Shown here: piece by piece, positions 46,440 to 51,659 of the stretch | Position numbering within the stretch: the first letter of the stretch is position 1 | How the letters are laid out: each line of letters begins with the position of its first letter | DNA from: Prochlorococcus sp. AG-402-C09 | GTDB lineage: Bacteria; Cyanobacteriota; Cyanobacteriia; PCC-6307; Cyanobiaceae | NCBI GenBank assembly: GCA_003279565.1 | Contig: QCHN01000010.1 | Location: forward strand, 1-51,659 | DNA: 51,659 nt | Direction: 5' to 3' | Position numbers and translations under genes: made by a program | The notes under the pieces: generated by a model | Database searches by the model: none | The model's input: the letters and a program-made list of their open reading frames with translations, nothing else | Told to the model about the DNA's origin: nothing

Positions 46440-47303
46440 TTGCGTCAAGAGATGCGTTGGATACCAACATTCACTCTTTTTTTATTTTTATATCCTGCTG
46501 GATGGTTTCTTAGTCAATTTTTCTACTTATTTAATAGAGATATTAGTCCAAATAATTCAAGTATTATAGGTACCATAATTTCATTCATATTGTTTCTAGT
46601 CGTTTTGCCTAGCTGGGGAAATATTAGATGGAAAACTAATCATCTATGGCTATCTATAGGCGTAGGTTTTGAAAATAAATTTAAAGCATTAAAACAATTT
46701 TTTAGTGGATTTATATTTTCAGTTTTTCTTCTAGGAATTCTTCTTATGTTCTTTATATTATGCGGATGGATTGATAGAGTTGACTATATCAAATTCACTC
46801 AATTATTAAACGCAATATTACTGATAGTGGGGATTGTTTTTGCTGAAGAGATAATTTTTAGAGGATGGTTATTGCAAGAAATGGTGCTTTTGTTTGGCTT
46901 GAGAAGAGGAATAATCTTTCAATCTATAATTTTTAGTCTTGCCCATTATAGATCTGATATTGGTTTATTAGCTTTGATTCCATTCTTATCTGGTCTGTTT
47001 TTATTTGGAATAGTTTTAACTCTCAGAAGAACTATTGATAGAGGTTCTTTGTGGGGATGTATTGGTTTACATGGTGGATTGGTTGGCATTTGGTATCTCT
47101 TTGATTGCGGAATGGTTAGTTTTTCTATTGAAACTCCTTATTTTTTAATGGGACCAAGCAAAGACATGGTGAACCCAATCGGCAGCGTTATTGGGATAAC
47201 AATTTTGTTAATTACGATATTGTTTCAACGAAGGCTTTTTGCGAGAACAGGTCGATTTTTAGTCTCGACAGTTAATGCTTCGTCTAAAGATGAAACTCCA
47301 TAA
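46440..47303 (+). CDS. CPBP family intramembrane protease
   Basis: A 287-residue membrane protein with 7-8 hydrophobic segments. The motif E136-E137-x-x-x-R141 (FAEEIIFRGWL) and a His near residue 168 (SLAHYRSD) are the metal site of the CPBP/Rce1-like family. Start is TTG; an ATG four codons later is possible. Substrate unknown; relatives process prenylated proteins or give bacteriocin immunity. Its last 79 bases overlap the convergent radical SAM gene. Confidence 0.85.
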   Translation: MRQEMRWIPTFTLFLFLYPAGWFLSQFFYLFNRDISPNNSSIIGTIISFILFLVVLPSWGNIRWKTNHLWLSIGVGFENKFKALKQFFSGFIFSVFLLGILLMFFILCGWIDRVDYIKFTQLLNAILLIVGIVFAEEIIFRGWLLQEMVLLFGLRRGIIFQSIIFSLAHYRSDIGLLALIPFLSGLFLFGIVLTLRRTIDRGSLWGCIGLHGGLVGIWYLFDCGMVSFSIETPYFLMGPSKDMVNPIGSVIGITILLITILFQRRLFARTGRFLVSTVNASSKDETP

Positions 47304-48838
47304 TCTCTTTCTAATAAGTTCATAACTGTTCTACCGAAATCATTGGGATTTGTATCAAAGGCCTCTAGGCAAATCCTTCCAAACTCTTTGCCCATCGGCT
47401 CTGGATTCCAGAGGAGTTTTCTTGCAGTCCAAGGCATTAAACTCATAGGGTTATACCCAGGTTTTAATAAACCTTTTTTTAGCCCATATTCTTCAAGTAA
47501 AGTGTGAGGTTGAAGTCCTATGAAAAAGATAGAAGGCTCAACAATATCAGCTCCAAAAATCTTCTCTAATTCTCTATGGTAGGCAACTGTTTGTCTGATT
47601 GTCTCTGGACGTTCGTCTATAACATTGAATGAATAATTTACTGAAACTTGCTCTTTAAAACCTGCTTTTGCTAGAAGTTCGCAATTCTTTAGAACAGTTT
47701 TTAAGTTGTATCCCATTCTCATTTTTCTAACAAGTTCTTGTGATCCAGAAGTTATTCCAATTTCGAAATAGCTCATACCTGTCCTAACCATCAATTCTGC
47801 TAATTCTTCATCTAAATTGTCAGCTCGTATGTATGCGGCCCAATGAATATCATGTAAACCTTCATCATATATAGCTTGAAGAATATCTTTAGCGTTTTGA
47901 ATATGTCCTCTAGAGGGTATGAATTGGGCATCTGTAAACCAAAAGCCGCGAACACCAAGGTTGTACAGTTGTTTGATCTCTTTCACAACCTCACTTACTG
48001 GATTAATTCTTACTTTTTTACCTTCAATAACTGTGTAAATACAATAACAACAATTATGAGGACAACCTCTTTTGGTTTGGACTCCAATATAGAAGTCACC
48101 ACCATCTAGATACCATTTAAATTCAGGCCAGATAGATTGAATATAGCTGTAATCACATGCAGTTTTAATGATGTTATTTGGCTTCTCATGAATTAACTTT
48201 TCTCTAGGAGATTCACCAACAATAAAACATCTTTCACTAGTGATTGATTCGTCTCTTATTAATTTTTCTATTAATAGTTCTCCTTCCCCTAAGGAAATAA
48301 TAGTGCCTTTAGGAAGTGAATTTTTTAATTGATTATAGAAAACACTAACAGCGCCACCACCTAGTATTGAAAAGGCTTTTGGATTATATTTTTTTGCAGA
48401 TTTTAATCCCTTTCTAATTAATCTTTGATTTCTCCATATTTCTCCATAATGACTCTTTAATAATTGGAAACCACCTAAAGCACCACGAATTTTCTTGAGA
48501 GGATTGCGAGCGTAAAAAACTTCAAATGAATTTTGTAGTGGATTTCCGCCTCTTCCATCTACAGGGGCATAAATTTGTATATCTCTCCATGAAAAAACTA
48601 ATATTGTAGGTTTAAAATTTTCAATACTACTTATTAATATTCTTTCAACATCCAAAATTGGTAACGAAGCTAAATCAATAATTAATTGTTGAATTTGTGG
48701 AAAGCATTTATGAACATGGTCAGCTAAATAAATTGGTCCAATTGGAAAAATAGGATTACAAGGCAGTCTGACGTATAAGATCTTAGCCTCTGATAAAGGT
48801 CCAACAATTTTTAATTCAGAAGTCAGATTTGCTTTCAT
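47225..48838 (-). CDS. B12-binding radical SAM protein
   Basis: 537 residues. The N-terminal part (1-220) has the cobalamin-binding-like Rossmann pattern (ILYVRLPCNPIFPIGPIYLA, FSILGGGAVSV, SLGEGE); the radical SAM cluster ligands are C259, C263 and C266 (RGCPHNCCYC), followed by GVRGFWFTDAQFI and a C-terminal extension. The family includes methylases and ring-forming enzymes; the reaction here cannot be read from sequence. The genome's cobalamin pathway (cobJ in this window) fits. It overlaps the CPBP gene tail to tail. Confidence 0.82.
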   Translation of the reverse strand: MKANLTSELKIVGPLSEAKILYVRLPCNPIFPIGPIYLADHVHKCFPQIQQLIIDLASLPILDVERILISSIENFKPTILVFSWRDIQIYAPVDGRGGNPLQNSFEVFYARNPLKKIRGALGGFQLLKSHYGEIWRNQRLIRKGLKSAKKYNPKAFSILGGGAVSVFYNQLKNSLPKGTIISLGEGELLIEKLIRDESITSERCFIVGESPREKLIHEKPNNIIKTACDYSYIQSIWPEFKWYLDGGDFYIGVQTKRGCPHNCCYCIYTVIEGKKVRINPVSEVVKEIKQLYNLGVRGFWFTDAQFIPSRGHIQNAKDILQAIYDEGLHDIHWAAYIRADNLDEELAELMVRTGMSYFEIGITSGSQELVRKMRMGYNLKTVLKNCELLAKAGFKEQVSVNYSFNVIDERPETIRQTVAYHRELEKIFGADIVEPSIFFIGLQPHTLLEEYGLKKGLLKPGYNPMSLMPWTARKLLWNPEPMGKEFGRICLEAFDTNPNDFGRTVMNLLERDYGVSSLDEALTVETKNRPVLAKSLR

Positions 48839-49129
48839 CAGGACATCTATTGATAATAAAAATAATCATTTAGAGATAAACACTAACAATTTGTTGACCT
48901 TTTTGATTGAAAATCAGATTAATAGTAAAAAGAAAAAAAAATCAAGTCTATTGTAAATCCAGCCAAAACTTAGTTGTAGTAGGAATTTTTATATTTTTTT
49001 GCAAGTAGAAAGAAAAAAAATTGATTGAAAGAGAAAGTTTTTATAGAGGCTTTTTAAATTGATATTGATCAATTGATTTAAAAGACAAAAAATAGATCAG
49101 ACTAAAGTTATCGCTTTAACGATTGGATT

Positions 49130-49648
49130 ATGAATCCTCCAATGACTTTGATGATATACATTCTCAGTGGTGCGGCTCTTGGAAGTTTGATGCTGCTTAG
49201 TGGTATCCCTGCGGCTCCTCTTCTAGGATCGATCTTGGCGGCAGGATTCTTAAGCATTAGTGGCCAATTTGAACCTGCTCAATGGCCAATGGGTACAAAA
49301 ACTTTGCTTGGAATTGGTGTAGGCACTGTTATTGGAACGGGTATTAATCGAGATACTCTCTCAGAGTTACAAACCCTTTGGAAGCCAGCTATCGTAATCA
49401 CTCTTACTTTAATTCTTACAGGCCTCTTGGTTGGATTCTTGGTAGTCCGGTTGTTTGGAATTGATCCATTAATAGCTTTGTTAGGATCTGCTCCTGGAGG
49501 GACGCTTGGTATGAGCCTGGTTGGAGCAGAACTTGGAGTAGGAGCTGCAGTAGCAGCAATTCATGCATTTAGATTGATAGCTGTTTTATTAATCACTCCA
49601 GCTGTTGTTAAGTATTTAGCTCCTCTTGTTGGCGTGAATATAAACTAG
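49130..49648 (+). CDS. AbrB-type membrane protein, half-size
   Basis: A 172-residue membrane protein with about five hydrophobic segments. LSGIPAAPLLGSILAAGFLS and the second-half block LLGSAPGGTLGMSLVGAELG fit one repeat of the AbrB duplication family; in other bacteria the protein carries two such repeats in about 350 residues. A transport role is presumed. The 291 bases upstream (48839-49129) hold no gene, only purine-rich AT tracts (near 48930 and 49006). Confidence 0.75.
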   Translation: MNPPMTLMIYILSGAALGSLMLLSGIPAAPLLGSILAAGFLSISGQFEPAQWPMGTKTLLGIGVGTVIGTGINRDTLSELQTLWKPAIVITLTLILTGLLVGFLVVRLFGIDPLIALLGSAPGGTLGMSLVGAELGVGAAVAAIHAFRLIAVLLITPAVVKYLAPLVGVNIN

Positions 49649-49700
49649 GATCCTAATAATTAAAAGTCAGACAATTAATAATTAAAAGTTATTTGATTTG

Positions 49701-49922
49701 TCAAAGTTTCCAAACAGAATTTTCGGGTATTTTAGGGCCTACGGATTTATCCTGTGGCTCTTTAGTGCTGATTCGCCAGTCGGGGACTCGACATTGTACA
49801 TACCCTGGGTTCTGAATAAGGACACCTGGTTTTTCATCTTTTTTGTATGTAAATCCTCCCTTCCACACTCCTCCGTCTTTGAGTGAACCTTTGAACCAAA
49901 CCCAACAACTTTCATTCTCCAT
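49701..49922 (-). CDS. Small Trp-rich hypothetical protein
   Basis: A 73-residue protein starting MENESCWVWFKGSLKDGGVW, then KGGFTYKKDEKPGVLIQNPG, and QCRVPDWRISTKEP. The density of Trp, Gly and charged residues, absence of stop codons and natural ATG make it a credible gene; similar short proteins occur in Prochlorococcus to my memory. Function unknown. It lies just downstream of rpsU on the same strand, 60 bases apart, and may share its transcript. Confidence 0.65.
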   Translation of the reverse strand: MENESCWVWFKGSLKDGGVWKGGFTYKKDEKPGVLIQNPGYVQCRVPDWRISTKEPQDKSVGPKIPENSVWKL

Positions 49923-49981
49923 TTAATTTCGCCTAGTGGTAGCCTTGATATCTTAATTCTCTTTCGTTTTTCAAACTTTAT

Positions 49982-50158
49982 TTACCTTCTTCTGCTTCTG
50001 CGTCTTTGTTGCAATTTACGCTTATATTTTTCAACAGGAGTTTCATGATGACGCAGGCGCTTTAATTCACCAAAGATGCCGGCTTTGGAAACTTGACGTT
50101 TAAAGCGGCGAAGTGCTGATTCAATGCCTTCGTTTTCTCCAACAGTTACTTGAGTCAA
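49982..50158 (-). CDS. rpsU: 30S ribosomal protein S21
   Basis: A 58-residue S21 with a TTG start at 50158-50156. It begins [20 protein letters not shown], then [19 protein letters not shown], and ends in an arginine-rich QQRRRSRRR tail. S21 binds late to the 30S platform near the anti-Shine-Dalgarno region. It is divergent from the RRM protein gene; the 195 bases between hold the promoters only. Confidence 0.95.
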   Translation of the reverse strand: MTQVTVGENEGIESALRRFKRQVSKAGIFGELKRLRHHETPVEKYKRKLQQRRRSRRR

Positions 50159-50353
50159 AAAGATAAAAAATGCTATTAGATAATTTTACAGGACGATAAA
50201 GCATATTTTTGTTTTGTCCTTTTTGGGAGAAAAAGATCTAGAGTGTTTGTTGAATTATCCAAATAGCTTTCTTCAAGTTTTGCTTATTAGTCAAATCATT
50301 GAGGTTTTTCCCTTTTCGGACCATTCATTATTACTTCATAGGTCCGTTATCCA

Positions 50354-50602
50354 ATGACTATTTACATAGGGAATCTCTCATTTGATGCTGAGGTAGAGGA
50401 TATTGTTGGTGTGTTTAGCAGTTATGGTGAAGTAACGAATTGCAAGCTGCCATTAGAAAGGGAAACCGGAAGAAAAAGAGGCTTCGCTTTTGTAGATATG
50501 GCCGATGATGCTCAAGAACAAAAAGCAATCGATGATCTTCAAGATGTTGAATGGATGGGTAGGGCTATCAGAGTGACAAAAGCAAGACCTAAAAATAATT
50601 AA
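50354..50602 (+). CDS. RNA-binding protein with a single RRM
   Basis: An 82-residue cyanobacterial Rbp. RNP2 is IYIGNL at residues 3-8 and RNP1 is KRGFAFVDM at 41-49, followed by an acidic helix and the last strand RAIRVTKARP. The glycine-rich tail of cold-induced forms is absent. Such proteins bind U-rich RNA and some localise mRNAs to the thylakoid. Placed beside rpsU, a pairing seen in several cyanobacteria. Confidence 0.93.
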   Translation: MTIYIGNLSFDAEVEDIVGVFSSYGEVTNCKLPLERETGRKRGFAFVDMADDAQEQKAIDDLQDVEWMGRAIRVTKARPKNN

Positions 50603-50757
50603 ATAGATCAATGAGGGTATTTAATACCTCTCAAGATAAACCTAGTTGGAACTCGATTAATTGTATTTTTTAAATTTTAATTAATTTTAGATTTCAGTCT
50701 ATTAGCGAATTAAGCATTTTCTGAAATTAATGCTGTAATGATAAGAAGTTCAGAGCA

Positions 50758-51042
50758 ATGCCTTTTTTAATGGTTTACTCAACAATTCCTTTCTCAACAA
50801 TCACATTTGGCGGATTTAATCCTTTAGCTGCAATTGCAGGTTTAGTTATCTTTTTTCAGATTTCTCAAATTTATTATTATGGATTACCTGAGAATGAACC
50901 ATCAGTTGAGCTTTCTGAAACTGGTTCATATAAATATCTTCAAAAACAATTTATTGGTGTTCAAGTAGTTACTGCCCTTATTGCTGCTTCAGTTATGCTT
51001 GCGGGTCCTGATAAGATATTTTTCCCCTTTAAATATTTTTAA
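50758..51042 (+). CDS. Small membrane protein, unknown function
   Basis: A 94-residue protein with two hydrophobic segments (about residues 18-36, NPLAAIAGLVIFFQISQIYY, and 66-84, GVQVVTALIAASVMLAGP) linked by a polar loop (GLPENEPSVELSETGSYK). An ATG four codons downstream (MVYSTIPFS) is an alternative start. I do not recognise a family. A strong terminator follows. Confidence 0.65.
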   Translation: MPFLMVYSTIPFSTITFGGFNPLAAIAGLVIFFQISQIYYYGLPENEPSVELSETGSYKYLQKQFIGVQVVTALIAASVMLAGPDKIFFPFKYF

Positions 51043-51074
51043 GCTTAAAATAGATAAAATTTATTTTTAGGTTT

Positions 51075-51102
51075 AAAGGCAGCTATATTGGCTGCCTTTT
51101 TT
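51075..51102 (+). terminator. Intrinsic terminator
   Basis: AAAGGCAGC (51075-51083) pairs perfectly with GCTGCCTTT (51091-51099) around a 7-base loop and runs into a 6-base T-run. It lies 33 bases after the small membrane protein gene. Confidence 0.9.
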
Positions 51103-51267
51103 ATATATTTAGAGATTCAACTTGAATTAATAACTAATTTTTAAAAATAATGTTAGATGGTCAATTTTTTTGTTTTGATAATTTTCGTCTGAGAATCATC
51201 ACTTTGTTCATGATGGACATCAACCTATGAGTTTGGTGTTTTTAATAGTTTAGTGAAATTATTTTTT

Positions 51268-51453
51268 ATGCAATTTAATCAAAGCGATACTGATAATTTT
51301 CAAGATATTTTTTATGGAAATGAAAAGATGATTCTATGCAAAACAATTGAAAATCATAATTATTTATATCCCAATGGGCATTGTTTTAATCAACAAATGA
51401 GATGGTTCAAAGTAATTTTTGAAAGGGGTTTAAAGCCTTATATCGCTATCTAA
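51268..51453 (+). CDS. Small hypothetical protein
   Basis: 61 residues from the ATG at 51268 (MQFNQSDTDNFQDIFYGNEK); a GTG five codons upstream adds MKLFF. The composition is mixed, with QMRWFKVIFERGLKPYI near the end. No family recognised, no membrane segment, and nothing around it suggests a role. The 165 bases before it, after the terminator, hold nothing I can identify. Confidence 0.4.
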   Translation: MQFNQSDTDNFQDIFYGNEKMILCKTIENHNYLYPNGHCFNQQMRWFKVIFERGLKPYIAI

Positions 51454-51493
51454 AAGAGTCATTAACAATAAATTTTATATATATAAAAATTAA

Positions 51494-51634
51494 ATGAAAA
51501 AAACTAAAAGACATGAAAAAAGTGATCCTACTGACCCCTATGAAGATTTTGTAAAATTAGATAAGCTCGATGCTTATGAGGCGCAAATTAAATCAAATTT
51601 ACTTCTTAGAAAAAATAATAAATCTATTAAATAA
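51494..51634 (+). CDS. Small charged hypothetical protein
   Basis: A 46-residue protein (MKKTKRHEKSDPTDPYEDFV, then KLDKLDAYEAQIKSNLLLRK). ATG start, no strong ribosome binding site. The charged helix-like second half (KLDKLDAYEAQIKS) looks like protein rather than chance. It follows the preceding small gene after 40 bases. No family recognised. Confidence 0.5.
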   Translation: MKKTKRHEKSDPTDPYEDFVKLDKLDAYEAQIKSNLLLRKNNKSIK

Positions 51635-51659
51635 TATTAGTTATACCATTGGTTAGAAT

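Noticed and set aside
49654-49689. A 14-base direct repeat (TAATAATTAAAAGT twice, 22 bases apart)
   Set aside because: Low-complexity AT sequence after the AbrB gene; likely chance.
50603-50640. Short inverted repeat after the RRM gene (GAGGGTATTTAATACCTC)
   Set aside because: The stem is short with a bulge and lacks a T-run, so no terminator call was made.

Overview
The window is chromosomal DNA of a marine picocyanobacterium, almost certainly Prochlorococcus. The grounds are an AT-rich sequence, very compact gene packing, genes for photosystem I (psaI, psaL, psaB, psaA), a ferredoxin-type glutamate synthase, an MPBQ methyltransferase of the cyanobacterial type, LL-diaminopimelate aminotransferase and a DUF1651-like protein. 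The genus is an inference from gene content and remembered protein families; strain or clade cannot be fixed without a database search.

Layout. Bases 1-11763 are the downstream two thirds of the large ribosomal-protein operon (rpsQ end, rplN, rplX, rplE, rpsH, rplF, rplR, rpsE, rplO, secY, adk, rpmJ, rpsM, rpsK, rpoA, rplQ), followed by truA, rplM, rpsI, rpmE and prfA, all on +. A small HNH nuclease gene (-) and alr (+) follow. At 13619-13707 lies tRNA-Ser(GCU). Behind it is the only clearly accessory stretch: a small islet (13708 to about 15255) of short orphan genes, a likely minus-strand small RNA and a bulged hairpin, bounded by one exact and one decayed copy of the tRNA 3' end. Next come small membrane proteins (15355-16549), two of which share a C-terminal membrane motif, then a cell-wall pair (serine hydrolase and NlpC/P60), a GT2 glycosyltransferase and a HEAT-like protein.

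Bases 19782-25462 carry psaI-psaL (+) facing psaB-psaA (-). Between them the last 58 codons of psaB plus the terminator are duplicated in tandem, and the 24-bp terminator core is inverted in one copy. Then come a CbiG-CobJ fusion (cobalamin synthesis), lipA, a YCII protein and the 4.6-kb glutamate synthase gene.

Bases 34081-38836 are the str operon (rpsL, rpsG, fusA, tuf, rpsJ). The rest is housekeeping: Lon-domain protein, MPBQ methyltransferase (tocopherol/plastoquinone), pheA, DUF1997 protein, rnhB, rne, dapL, clpS, CPBP protease, a B12-binding radical SAM protein, a half-size AbrB membrane protein, a Trp-rich small protein, rpsU, an RRM protein and three small orphans.

Worth a second look: the tRNA-Ser islet; the psaB tail duplication with its flipped hairpin; a long inverted-repeat structure in the rne/dapL intergenic region; loss of zinc-ligand cysteines in both L36 and L31; the arginine-rich tail of RNase E; and several unlisted mini-genes (14800-14970, 16415-16549, 51494-51634). 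I saw no CRISPR array, insertion sequence, phage module or rRNA gene.
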